Origin: Flagellimonas spongiicola
GTDB lineage: Bacteria > Bacteroidota > Bacteroidia > Flavobacteriales > Flavobacteriaceae
Reading direction: 5' to 3'
Assembly (NCBI RefSeq): GCF_023502425.1
Contig: NZ_JAMFMA010000002.1
Coordinates: 124,001-188,000, forward strand
Length of the DNA stretch: 64,000 nt
Part shown: piece by piece, positions 1 through 7,744 of the stretch
Position numbering within the stretch: position 1 is the stretch's first letter
Layout: every line of letters begins with the position of its first letter
Position numbers and translations under genes: made by a program
Notes under the pieces: generated by a model
What the model saw: the letters and a program-made list of their open reading frames with translations, nothing else
Told to the model about the DNA's origin: nothing
Databases searched by the model: none

Positions 1-1
1 A

Positions 2-706
2 GTGATTTACGCTTCTGATTCAACAAACCTTAAAGGTTACATTGCTTTTGATAGCAACGCCACAGAAAAACGCCCAGGTGTATTAATTGTACATGAATGG
101 TGGGGCCACAACAACTATGTGCGCCAACGTGCCGATATGTTGGCAGAATTGGGATATACGGCATTGGCGGTTGACATGTATGGAGATGGTAAATTAGCAG
201 AGCATCCTGAAGACGCCGGCAAATTTGCGATGAGCGTAATGTCCAACCTACCTGAAGCTACGGCCCGGTTTAATGCTGCAATGGCTTTATTAAAATCGCA
301 TGCATCCGTAGACGTAGAGAAAACAGCGGCGATCGGATACTGTTTTGGAGGCAGCGTAGTATTGACCATGGCCAATTCTGGCGCGGATTTGGATGCAGTA
401 GCAGCTTTTCACAGCGGTGTGCAGTTACCAATAATGCCTAGCACCGACCTAAAAGCAAAGATTTTGGTCTGCAATGGAGCCGACGACCCTTTTATAAGTG
501 CTGAATCCATAACGGCGTTTAAACATGCATTGGATTCTGTAAACGCAGACTACAAATACATTGCGTACCCAGGTGTATTGCACAGTTTCACCAGCAAGGA
601 AGCAGATGCCAACGGTAAAAAGTTCGATTTACCGTTAGCTTATGATGCAGATGCAGATGCTAAGTCTTGGGCTAGTCTACAAGAACTATTTGAAGAAGCA
701 TTTTAA
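2..706 (+). CDS. Dienelactone hydrolase family protein (5' end outside window)
   Basis: Alpha/beta hydrolase of the dienelactone hydrolase family, enzymes that open lactones and small esters; the substrate cannot be told here. The frame is open at the window edge and the first usable codon (GTG at base 2) falls inside the first strand of the fold, so the true start and any signal peptide lie upstream. Visible are VHEWWG (about residue 31, the Glu that partners the nucleophile), the nucleophile elbow GYCFGG (Cys about 114), GADDPF (Asp about 160) and LHSFT (His about 193), which together give the Cys-Asp-His triad of the family. The 234 residues present are close to the family's usual size, so little is missing. 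A stem-loop terminator follows at 737-779. The family assignment is firm, the role is unknown. Confidence 0.9.
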   Translation: MIYASDSTNLKGYIAFDSNATEKRPGVLIVHEWWGHNNYVRQRADMLAELGYTALAVDMYGDGKLAEHPEDAGKFAMSVMSNLPEATARFNAAMALLKSHASVDVEKTAAIGYCFGGSVVLTMANSGADLDAVAAFHSGVQLPIMPSTDLKAKILVCNGADDPFISAESITAFKHALDSVNADYKYIAYPGVLHSFTSKEADANGKKFDLPLAYDADADAKSWASLQELFEEAF

Positions 707-736
707 ACATGCCTTGAATACATGAAATATATCGAG

Positions 737-779
737 AACCTAAAGTTTGTAAAGGCAATTCATCGAACTTTAGGTTTTT
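737..779 (+). terminator. Rho-independent-like terminator after the DLH gene
   Basis: Perfect 11-base inverted repeat, AACCTAAAGTT at 737-747 and AACTTTAGGTT at 766-776, followed by more T. It lies 30 bases after the stop codon of the dienelactone hydrolase gene and before the AraC gene, so it should separate the two transcripts. Confidence 0.7.
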
Positions 780-822
780 AGTTATCCTTTTTTTCGTTCG
801 TAATAAAACCGACCTCAACTGA

Positions 823-1950
823 ATGATTTTTCCCATTGTCATAGGTTTGACGATATTGTCCATTTTCTTGATGTTCACCATCAACAAAAAGAACAAGGTC
901 CTAAGCGATAAATACCTAATTGCTATTATCTTGTTTTTTATGGGCATTCTTGCATCCCAGATTTTAATGGAGAACTGGCCTTCTGTTGGAATTTATTTGA
1001 TTGTCCTCTTTTTAAACACTTATTATTTTCCTGTTCTGGTCATTTATGGGCTCATTCTGTTAGACGGAAAAAACAAGCTTCAACGAAATTGGCTCTGGGT
1101 TTTCGCATATCCCGTGATTTACAATGTGTTCTTGGTTCTCGATCTTTTTGTCTTCAATGATTACAACACCATGATCAAGCCAGAAGCCTTATTTAAAAAA
1201 CCATCAGATTATCAATTATTCTTTTACATAACCCAGTATATCTATGTCATCGTGCTGTTGATTTGGCTAGCCCGAAAACTGAATCTCTATACCCTAGCGA
1301 TCAAGAATGTTCATTCCAGCATAGAACACATCAATTTAAACTGGTTCCGGAATTTTACGGTAGCACTGCTGGGATTGAGTTGCACCGGTTTTGTAGTTTT
1401 CCTTTGTTTTAGCCTTGGATTTATTGAGAATATAGAAATCCCATTTGGTATTGAATACGTAATCTTCGTTCTGTTATTGTTTTATCTCTGTTATAATGGA
1501 ATTAGACAATATTCAATTGCAGATTTGAACTTTGAAAATCCCAATGCAATTCACAAGCCCACCAATATTGAAAAATACCAATCCTCCAACCTTGATGACT
1601 TAAGCATAGACAAACATTTTCAACAAATAGTTCAGCTTTTTGATGAAGAAAACGTTTTTTTGGAGCCACAACTTAAAATAGATGATGTCGCCAAAACCTT
1701 GGATATTTCAGTCCATAAGGTCTCCCAAGTAATCAACTCCAAATCCAATAACAATTTTTACGATTTTGTAAACCGTTACCGTGTTGAATACTTCAAGAAA
1801 TTGCTCTCAGATCCGAAACACCGAAAATTCACCATCCTTTCCTTGGGCATCGAGAGTGGTTTCAATTCAAAAGCGTCCATGAATCGGGTATTTAAAAACT
1901 ACGAGGGCAAATCGCCCAAGGATTTCCAAAAAAGTATTCAGGATACTTGA
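823..1950 (+). CDS. Membrane-anchored AraC-family transcriptional regulator
   Basis: 375-residue regulator. The first 230 residues or so are a run of hydrophobic helices (about six to seven membrane segments), and the last 100 hold an AraC-type double helix-turn-helix: the LKIDDVAKTLDIS first helix-turn-helix near residue 287, then SLGIESGFNSKASMNRVFKNY and GKSPKDFQ at the end. This is a common flavobacterial layout in which the DNA-binding domain hangs from the inner membrane, presumably sensing something there. It sits directly upstream of a serine hydrolase and an esterase on the same strand, which are its likely targets. Two other regulators of the same layout occur at 52061 and 59398. 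The ATG at 823 follows the terminator at 737-779 and fits a complete first membrane helix. Confidence 0.87.
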   Translation: MIFPIVIGLTILSIFLMFTINKKNKVLSDKYLIAIILFFMGILASQILMENWPSVGIYLIVLFLNTYYFPVLVIYGLILLDGKNKLQRNWLWVFAYPVIYNVFLVLDLFVFNDYNTMIKPEALFKKPSDYQLFFYITQYIYVIVLLIWLARKLNLYTLAIKNVHSSIEHINLNWFRNFTVALLGLSCTGFVVFLCFSLGFIENIEIPFGIEYVIFVLLLFYLCYNGIRQYSIADLNFENPNAIHKPTNIEKYQSSNLDDLSIDKHFQQIVQLFDEENVFLEPQLKIDDVAKTLDISVHKVSQVINSKSNNNFYDFVNRYRVEYFKKLLSDPKHRKFTILSLGIESGFNSKASMNRVFKNYEGKSPKDFQKSIQDT

Positions 1951-2064
1951 TAGCTTAGTTCCAAAAACCATTTTAAATAGGACTCAAATTACCGAATGAG
2001 GCATTTGTCGTGCGGCATGAATAGATATTTGCGCCAAATAAAAAACGATACAATGTGCTTAAAA

Positions 2065-3228
2065 ATGAAAACTGAATTTCTAAGATTCAAAACCCACCTC
2101 TCTGTAATTCTAATGCTATCCGCTACGATTATCCTACAAAGTTGCAGTAGTGATGATACCGAAAATGAAGGAATAAATGAAACTCCCCAAAACCTTACGT
2201 CCATAATAGACGATATACTATCTGTGGGACAACCTGCCAATCAACCTGGTCTTGCCGTATTGATTAAAAAAGATGGGCAATTGGCGTATCAACAAACCAA
2301 GGGATTAGCCAGAATAAGTGATAACCTTCCAATAAATCCAAATACAGGATTTCGTATTGGATCTATTACCAAAACCTTCACTGCATTGGCCATAATGCAA
2401 CTGGTGGAACAAGATTTGATTTCCTTAGAGGATAAAATCGTGGATATCCTTCCAGAATTACCAAATGTTTACACTGCTATGACCGTAAAACAATTACTTG
2501 ATCACAGCACTGGTTTATTGGATTATATCGATGACAACACAGATATTACAGCCCTGGACAATTTAACCACATCGCAGGTGATTGACCTAATACCAATTTC
2601 TGGATTGGAAAACCTTTTGTTTGAACCCGGTTCTGCCGCCGAATATTCCAACACAGGCTATGTTTTTCTCGCCTTGATTATTGAGAAAATTAGTGGGGAA
2701 ACCTACCCCGAATACATGGCAAACCACATTTTTACACCTTTGGGCATGAGCAATACTTTTGTAATCAGTGAAAACGAACATTTAGGGGATAGAAACGATA
2801 ACTACGCACTTAATTTTGGCAATTTCATCAAGGTTAAAGGTTTTAACTCCCTAATTTATGGGGCTAGTGGCATTGTTAGTTCCATCAATGACCTTAACCT
2901 TTTTGTTGAAGCGGTTTTAAGACATGAAATTGTAATGGAGACCACGCTAAATTCTATGATTCTTCCTTCATCTTCAATTTCATGGTTGGGTGATTATGGT
3001 TTAGGATGGATTACTGGAACTGGGTCCAATTACTGGCATCAAGAAATCAATTTAACCGATTCCAACGATTACTGGCATATTGGAGGTTTTGATGGTTACC
3101 GAAGCATCCTATCCATTAACCCGGATTTAAATCTAGAAATCATAATTCTAACCAATAATGGTGATGCTAGTCAAGAATTGTCCTATTCAATTGTTAGAAA
3201 TACAAGAGAATATTACAAGGGTAATTAG
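2065..3228 (+). CDS. Serine hydrolase, class C beta-lactamase fold, lipoprotein
   Basis: Penicillin-binding-protein/beta-lactamase-like serine hydrolase of about 387 residues. I choose the ATG at 2065 and not the longer frame from 1996, because it opens directly with a lipoprotein signal (MKTEFLRF, a hydrophobic stretch, then the lipobox LQSC followed by an acidic tether). Catalytic motifs are visible: SxxK as SITK in the GSITKTF segment, and the YxN motif as YSNTGY about 90 residues later; a late HIGGFDG segment occupies the place of the third (KTG/HxG) motif. In Bacteroidota, family members act on peptides, esters or D-amino-acid peptides, and few are true beta-lactamases. The protein should face the periplasm or cell surface. 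It lies between the AraC gene and the esterase, possibly in one regulon. The specific substrate is unknown. Confidence 0.88.
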   Translation: MKTEFLRFKTHLSVILMLSATIILQSCSSDDTENEGINETPQNLTSIIDDILSVGQPANQPGLAVLIKKDGQLAYQQTKGLARISDNLPINPNTGFRIGSITKTFTALAIMQLVEQDLISLEDKIVDILPELPNVYTAMTVKQLLDHSTGLLDYIDDNTDITALDNLTTSQVIDLIPISGLENLLFEPGSAAEYSNTGYVFLALIIEKISGETYPEYMANHIFTPLGMSNTFVISENEHLGDRNDNYALNFGNFIKVKGFNSLIYGASGIVSSINDLNLFVEAVLRHEIVMETTLNSMILPSSSISWLGDYGLGWITGTGSNYWHQEINLTDSNDYWHIGGFDGYRSILSINPDLNLEIIILTNNGDASQELSYSIVRNTREYYKGN

Positions 3229-3239
3229 CAATCTATCAG

Positions 3240-3289
3240 GTCAGAAGATCACGGGGAATTTTATAGACAACCCCCGCGAATTTTCTGAC
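3240..3289 (+). terminator. Imperfect stem-loop after the serine hydrolase gene
   Basis: Two nested inverted repeats: GTCAGAA (3240-3246) with TTCTGAC (3283-3289) outside, and CGGGG (3252-3256) with CCCCG (3272-3276) inside. It starts 11 bases after the stop codon. There is no strong T run behind it, so it may be a processing or weak termination structure. Confidence 0.45.
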
Positions 3290-3309
3290 TGTTCCTTAAC
3301 TTCGAAAAC

Positions 3310-3648
3310 ATGATATTGGTAATTACAAGTATACACCTCCGCTCCCCTTTATTGTTCTTTCGTCTTTCAATGAATTCGTTTAGAGTACTAAATCAATTGA
3401 AAGGAACTCCTTGTATCAATTACAAATCCACTGGTTTTTGGACAAAGCACTACACCATGACCTTATGGAGAAATAAGGAAGACCTAAAAAGCTTTGCCCA
3501 TAGCGGGAATCATTTGCTCGCTATTTCCAAAAGCAAGTCATTAGCTAAGGAAATTAGGGTAGCAACGTTGAAGGCAGGTGAATTTCCTAATTGGAAAGTT
3601 GCTAAATCCGTACTGCAAACTGATGCCAAAGTTTACAAGTATGCATGA
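3310..3648 (+). CDS. Small protein, possibly monooxygenase-like alpha/beta-barrel (DUF3291-like)
   Basis: 112-residue protein whose middle (NYKSTGFWTKHYTMTLWR, then EDLKSFAHSGNH) resembles the small dimeric alpha/beta-barrel proteins related to antibiotic-biosynthesis monooxygenases and DUF3291, in which a short strand-helix module ends in a helix carrying a conserved His. I recognise the pattern only loosely. There is no convincing signal peptide. Its stop codon overlaps the proposed start of the esterase gene by 8 bases, a sign of translational coupling, so the two probably work together. The ATG at 3310 is the only good start. The family call is uncertain; that it is a coding gene is likely from the overlap and the coherent composition. 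Confidence 0.6.
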   Translation: MILVITSIHLRSPLLFFRLSMNSFRVLNQLKGTPCINYKSTGFWTKHYTMTLWRNKEDLKSFAHSGNHLLAISKSKSLAKEIRVATLKAGEFPNWKVAKSVLQTDAKVYKYA

Positions 3649-4654
3649 TTTGAAGTACTTCCTGAATCTTACATCCATAAGCTTAAAAGTTATCTTCCGT
3701 AGGTTTCGCAAGCTCAAAAAATATCCGAATTGGTCCTTAAAAACCGAAATCATCTGGGCCACTAGCCGATATACCCTGCTTTCTTCAAATGAACATGGGT
3801 TACCATGGCTCAAAAAGCTATCGCAAAAACTCACACCAAAGCTTAAAGGTGGTAAAAAAAGTACTATTGAATCCACAAATATCAACGGAGTACATTGCTT
3901 GAAAATCAGTCCAAAAGAAAACAAAAACTTAGATACGGCCATTGTGTATTTTCATGGTGGAGGATACGTATTGGGATCTCCAGAAGCTACTCTAGAATTT
4001 ACATCAACCTTAAGCCTTACAGCCAATACGACCATTTTTATCCCCGATTACCCAAAAGCTCCTGAGCAAACATATCCGGAGGCGCATATAAGTGCTGAAC
4101 AAATCACAAATCATCTCGTTAACACATACAAAAACCTCGTCCTAATGGGAGATTCGGCGGGAGCGGCCTTGGTTTTATCAACTTATGGAAACTTGGGTCC
4201 TTCCGCTAAAGGACGTATTAAAGCTATCGTTTTGGTATCACCGTGGATTGAACCTTTAGCGACAAGTGGCTCTATAAATTACAACGCTGGAAATGATGTT
4301 GGAGACCGAACATTTGTGACCAATTGCTACCGGCTCTATTTAGCGGGCAAGATTGAAAACCCGAGGTATCCCATGACAATTGAACACTCAACCCTTTCTG
4401 ATTTACCCCCTACGTTCATTAGTATTGGCAGCGCTGAAATCTTGTTCAGTCAAACAGAGGAATTGAAGCGGAGGCTATTGAATACCTCTACAAAATTGGA
4501 GTTTAAATTATACCAGAACATGTTTCATACGTTTTGGAACCACCCTAAGTCAATACCAGAGGCATCCACGTTAATCGCTGATATATCCTGTTGGTTGTCA
4601 AATAAGGTCTCTAGTCAAACAAAAGTGAGTATATCCAAATCACCAAAGCCATAA
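3641..4654 (+). CDS. Alpha/beta hydrolase, HSL-type esterase (hydrolase fold-3)
   Basis: Esterase of the hormone-sensitive-lipase type, about 337 residues. Visible are the oxyanion-hole motif HGGGYVLGSP (about residue 104), the nucleophile elbow GDSAGAAL (Ser about 171), GSAEIL near the place of the catalytic acid, and MFHTFW (His about 295). Such enzymes hydrolyse short acyl esters. The frame is open back to 3578, but the ATG at 3641, which overlaps the stop of the upstream gene, gives the usual N-terminal cap helix and looks like a coupled start. No signal peptide is seen, so it is probably cytoplasmic. Its 3' end overlaps the converging small gene on the minus strand by 44 bases. The exact ester is unknown. 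Confidence 0.85.
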   Translation: MHDLKYFLNLTSISLKVIFRRFRKLKKYPNWSLKTEIIWATSRYTLLSSNEHGLPWLKKLSQKLTPKLKGGKKSTIESTNINGVHCLKISPKENKNLDTAIVYFHGGGYVLGSPEATLEFTSTLSLTANTTIFIPDYPKAPEQTYPEAHISAEQITNHLVNTYKNLVLMGDSAGAALVLSTYGNLGPSAKGRIKAIVLVSPWIEPLATSGSINYNAGNDVGDRTFVTNCYRLYLAGKIENPRYPMTIEHSTLSDLPPTFISIGSAEILFSQTEELKRRLLNTSTKLEFKLYQNMFHTFWNHPKSIPEASTLIADISCWLSNKVSSQTKVSISKSPKP

Positions 4655-4793
4655 TCAGTCCTATCAACAATCGCTTTTCAATAGATGAGGCATCTTTGGC
4701 AATCAATTTTTTCCTTCGAAGCAATAGATAAATCAATCCAGTAATACCAAAAACTGTCCACAACCAGATATCAAAACTATCGATGGTATCCAT
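4611..4793 (-). CDS. Small two-helix membrane protein downstream of hupE
   Basis: A 60-residue reading frame that starts (ATG at 4793-4791) 20 bases after the stop of the HupE-like gene on the same strand. It encodes two hydrophobic helices: IWLWTVFGITGLIYLLL, then the basic loop RRKKLIAK and a second helix ending near the C terminus. A longer frame from 4883 would run inside the HupE gene and adds nothing that looks like protein. Position, spacing and the positive-inside charge pattern suggest a real last gene of the HupE/DUF4198 set, but no family is recognised. Its 3' end overlaps the converging esterase gene. Confidence 0.5.
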   Translation of the reverse strand: MDTIDSFDIWLWTVFGITGLIYLLLRRKKLIAKDASSIEKRLLIGLIMALVIWIYSLLFD

Positions 4794-4813
4794 CCTTGCT
4801 ACTTCAACTATGA

Positions 4814-5491
4814 TTAATGCCCCACAAAGTAACCGTAGATCTGATATGCGAATAACCCAATGCCTGCAAGTACCAGATACCAATTCACCGCCTTATAAAA
4901 AGCAGGGAACTGCGGGTACTTACGGCAAGTGGTTATCACAAAAACAATTGGAATCAAAGCCAATATCTGACCTATTTCCACACCAAGATTAAAGCCTAAT
5001 ATCTTGGCCATTAATTGCTCTTCCCCCATATCAAATGATTGCAAGCGTGTGGAAAGCCCGAAACCATGTATCAAACCAAATAAACCAACCATCATGAGCA
5101 AATTAGGAGATTGGATTTTAAGTTTTTCAAAGCCTCCCAAGTTCTCAAAGCCTTTGTATAAGACGCTTAAGGCAATTACAGCATCCACCAAATGCTCATT
5201 TGCCGTAATCCCTGCATACGTTGCCCCTATCAACGTTATACAATGACCTATGGTAAAAACAGTGATGAACTTTAAGATGTCCTTAAAACTATTTAAAAAG
5301 AACAGCACACCGGTGAGGAAAAGTAGGTGGTCATATCCGGTAAGCATATGTGTTGCCCCTACACGGACATAGGCCCACAATCCGCCATTATGGAGTATTT
5401 CCTGGTCTGCACTTGTAACATCGTGCGCCAAACCTAAAAATGGAAACAACAATACGAACAGTAACAATGCTTGCTTAAAATTGATCCGCAT
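4814..5491 (-). CDS. HupE/UreJ family membrane protein 1
   Basis: 225-residue polytopic protein of the HupE/UreJ family, whose members are linked to nickel or other transition-metal uptake. An N-terminal signal or first membrane helix is followed by the family's His signatures: THMLTGYDHLLFL (about residue 48), TIGHCITL (about 82) and GLIHGFGLS (about 139). About six membrane segments follow in order. It starts 2 bases after the His-rich DUF4198 gene stops, so the two are almost certainly co-translated; a metal-binding partner feeding a transporter is a reasonable reading. No hydrogenase or urease genes are in the window, so the classical role in maturation of those enzymes is not supported here. 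A second HupE homologue lies at 6631. Confidence 0.85.
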   Translation of the reverse strand: MRINFKQALLLFVLLFPFLGLAHDVTSADQEILHNGGLWAYVRVGATHMLTGYDHLLFLTGVLFFLNSFKDILKFITVFTIGHCITLIGATYAGITANEHLVDAVIALSVLYKGFENLGGFEKLKIQSPNLLMMVGLFGLIHGFGLSTRLQSFDMGEEQLMAKILGFNLGVEIGQILALIPIVFVITTCRKYPQFPAFYKAVNWYLVLAGIGLFAYQIYGYFVGH

Positions 5492-5493
5492 TG

Positions 5494-6477
5494 TTAGCTC
5501 TTTTTCTTAAAAACCAGGAACAACAACCCAATAAGCACAAAACTTCCAACAACAAATAGCCAAGTTGGAATACCTTCATCATTATGATCATGGGTATGGG
5601 TATGTTCCCCATGCTCATGACTTACTTCAAATGACAAGGTGGCCCATTTTGATCGGTGTGTTAACTCCTCGCTATCCGGAATAGTTGTCATATAAATGGT
5701 TCGCATATAATAAATGCCTTCAGCTGGGAGCTCAACAGTAAAAATGCCTTGATCATTGGTTCGCAATTTTTGACCACTTGTGTGGGTATGGGATTCAGTG
5801 TCCGAACCATGGGAATGCTCGTGCCCGCCATCACCATGTGTGTGATGGTCCTTACCTACATAATCGGCATATACAAGTTGATTGGACAGCGGTTTGCCTT
5901 CGAGCAACAACTGAACCTCAAGATTGCCTCCACTATATTTTTCATAAGGATTCGTAATCGGAACAAACTCGATGGGATAATTCAATGGCATACTCCAATC
6001 GTTGGTCTTAACATCCCCTACCTGATAAATAGCCTTTACATGTTTTTCATAACTCTCAACTGCATCTTGATCTAAAACACTGTCTTTAGTTCTTTGTTCC
6101 AGCATATCCAATACACCATCATGCTCCAAGTAAGAATTGAAATCCTCAGCGCTAAGCTCTATGTTTCGTGGCATTGTGGATACTCCAGCTACATACGTTC
6201 CGGGTTTACCGGCTTTTATCGGTAGTTGCGTAATGGTACTATCCTGATCATTCCATCGTTCAGGGCTAATTGTTGTCCTTTTCCCGTGTGCAACTAAGGA
6301 GGCATCCAACATGCGATCCCGGGTAATGATATTTTCACTCTTTTCAAAGGTCCCATTGTATAAACTCAAAGTCGCTTCTTGATTTGGCTTCAAGAAATAA
6401 GAGTCCATTTTCATATACAGGTCATGACTGCATAACACTAAGACGAAGCATAAATAAAAAAGTTTGCGCATGGGCAT
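5494..6477 (-). CDS. DUF4198 family protein with His-rich metal-binding segments
   Basis: 327-residue exported protein related to DUF4198, the family of periplasmic components linked to cobalt/nickel transport. A signal peptide precedes the SHDLYM element, whose His is commonly the first mature residue region in this family, then MDSYFLKPN. Two His clusters stand out: about residues 208-235 (DHHTHGDGGHEHSHG and more) and about 285-300 (HEHGEHTHTHDHND), the second just before a single C-terminal membrane helix (about 305-324) with a basic KKKS tail. This predicts a periplasmic metal-binding domain anchored in the inner membrane. It is followed after 2 bases by HupE-like gene 1. The ATG at 6477 or the one two codons later are both possible starts. 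Metal identity is not determinable from sequence. Confidence 0.82.
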   Translation of the reverse strand: MPMRKLFYLCFVLVLCSHDLYMKMDSYFLKPNQEATLSLYNGTFEKSENIITRDRMLDASLVAHGKRTTISPERWNDQDSTITQLPIKAGKPGTYVAGVSTMPRNIELSAEDFNSYLEHDGVLDMLEQRTKDSVLDQDAVESYEKHVKAIYQVGDVKTNDWSMPLNYPIEFVPITNPYEKYSGGNLEVQLLLEGKPLSNQLVYADYVGKDHHTHGDGGHEHSHGSDTESHTHTSGQKLRTNDQGIFTVELPAEGIYYMRTIYMTTIPDSEELTHRSKWATLSFEVSHEHGEHTHTHDHNDEGIPTWLFVVGSFVLIGLLFLVFKKKS

Positions 6478-6630
6478 GTAGTTATATGCTCAAATATAAA
6501 TTCTAATGGTTAGAGCAAAAATTATTAAATCATAAACTTAGCTTAATCCAGGAATTTTGAGTTCTGAATATAAAATGCTTTAAAAAAGTCCCTACTCCTA
6601 CTTTAATCAGAAGCGATTAGAATCCCGATA

Positions 6631-7215
6631 TTACCAAAACTTGTTTTCCAACATTGAAATCAAAGCCATACCTGCTGCCGCCCCAGAAATGAAAACATTC
6701 CAATCGCGGTGCTTGGCTTTGATAATATCCAGAAAAAGAAAGGAGATACCTACAATGACCGCCACTACGAGTAATTGCCCCAGTTCTATGCCTATGTTGA
6801 ATCCTAAAAGAGGAATCAATACATCCGAGGGGTCCATAAGCAAGGCCTTGAAATAGTTGGAAAAATCCATGCCATGAATGAAGCCAAAGAACAAAGCCAT
6901 TGCATAGTTGCGTTTCATACTGACTGATAAATTCCCCACATTGGAACCTATTACATTGTGCAAAGCTGTTATAAAAATTGTAGTGGGAATCAAAAACTTA
7001 ATGATGTTGGAAGGAATGGAAATAATCTCCAAAGAGACCAAAGCCAAAGTCACGCTATGTCCGATGGTAAACGCCGTAACCAATATCAAAATATTTCTCC
7101 ATTGTTGTGCCCGGTAAACCGCACATAAAACCACTAAAAATAGAATATGATCATATCCGGCAAGATTGGATATGTGCTCGAATCCTAATTTTAAATAAAA
7201 ATCGAATGGGTGCAT
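6631..7215 (-). CDS. HupE/UreJ family membrane protein 2
   Basis: 194-residue integral membrane protein of the HupE/UreJ family, shorter than the one at 4814 because it lacks a signal sequence. It carries the same His signatures: FEHISNLAGYDHILFL near residue 13, TIGHSVTL about 50, and GFIHGMDFS about 115. The gene starts 1 base after the DUF6702 gene ends, a pairing that I recall as common in Bacteroidota. It likely moves, or helps to move, a divalent metal ion, but this is family inference. The two HupE copies are clearly diverged, so they are not a recent duplication. Confidence 0.83.
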   Translation of the reverse strand: MHPFDFYLKLGFEHISNLAGYDHILFLVVLCAVYRAQQWRNILILVTAFTIGHSVTLALVSLEIISIPSNIIKFLIPTTIFITALHNVIGSNVGNLSVSMKRNYAMALFFGFIHGMDFSNYFKALLMDPSDVLIPLLGFNIGIELGQLLVVAVIVGISFLFLDIIKAKHRDWNVFISGAAAGMALISMLENKFW

Positions 7216-7216
7216 T

Positions 7217-7726
7217 TTAATATTTCAACTGGTGAACGGCTGTTTTCTTATTTAGCATTAAGCTCTTGGATTCGCCATTGACATGTACGTATACAATATT
7301 GTTTTGATCAAAGAAAAGATCAGTGAAAACCGCATTTTTTATCTCCATGGTAGACAAAGGTGCATCTTGGCGGTATTCAAAATACACCCACAATGCCGTA
7401 TTATCCCCCTCCCCGCTCAACTTCTTGCGTTTCACCTTCAAATCAACCAATTTACCATTGATCTTTACATGAAAAAACCGATTCAAGTATTCTAAAAGTA
7501 ATTGATCGGCATTGGCAGATTCATTTGGTTGACAAAAAGCCAGCTCTTTGCTATAAGGATCAAAAACAATAGCCTCGTTTACATCCGTCAAGAAAAGTTT
7601 TAAGTTTATCGAAAGCAGTTTTTTATTTGAATGGTACTCAATTTCGCAAAGGGACAACCTAAGCGGATGGGCAATTACCGGTTTGGCAATGCCCAGTGCA
7701 ATCAGGACAAAAAACAATCGTATCAC
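7217..7726 (-). CDS. DUF6702 family exported protein
   Basis: 169-residue protein with a cleavable signal peptide ending at VIAHP, followed by the family hallmark HPLRLSLCEIEY and a strand-rich body with NLKLFLTDVNEAI. DUF6702 has no established function. Its usual company is a HupE/UreJ membrane protein and a peptidase, exactly as here: it starts 18 bases after the M19 dipeptidase gene stops and is followed at once by HupE-like gene 2. The mature N-terminal His (AHP) recalls the HupE and DUF4198 proteins, which also carry exposed His residues, so a part in metal delivery is possible but unproven. Confidence 0.75.
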   Translation of the reverse strand: MIRLFFVLIALGIAKPVIAHPLRLSLCEIEYHSNKKLLSINLKLFLTDVNEAIVFDPYSKELAFCQPNESANADQLLLEYLNRFFHVKINGKLVDLKVKRKKLSGEGDNTALWVYFEYRQDAPLSTMEIKNAVFTDLFFDQNNIVYVHVNGESKSLMLNKKTAVHQLKY

Positions 7727-7744
7727 TCCCCTTCAGCTTTCCTT

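Noticed and set aside
4814-7215. HupE genes taken as part of a hydrogenase or urease cluster
   Set aside because: No structural or maturation gene for either enzyme is present; the neighbours are DUF4198, DUF6702 and a dipeptidase.
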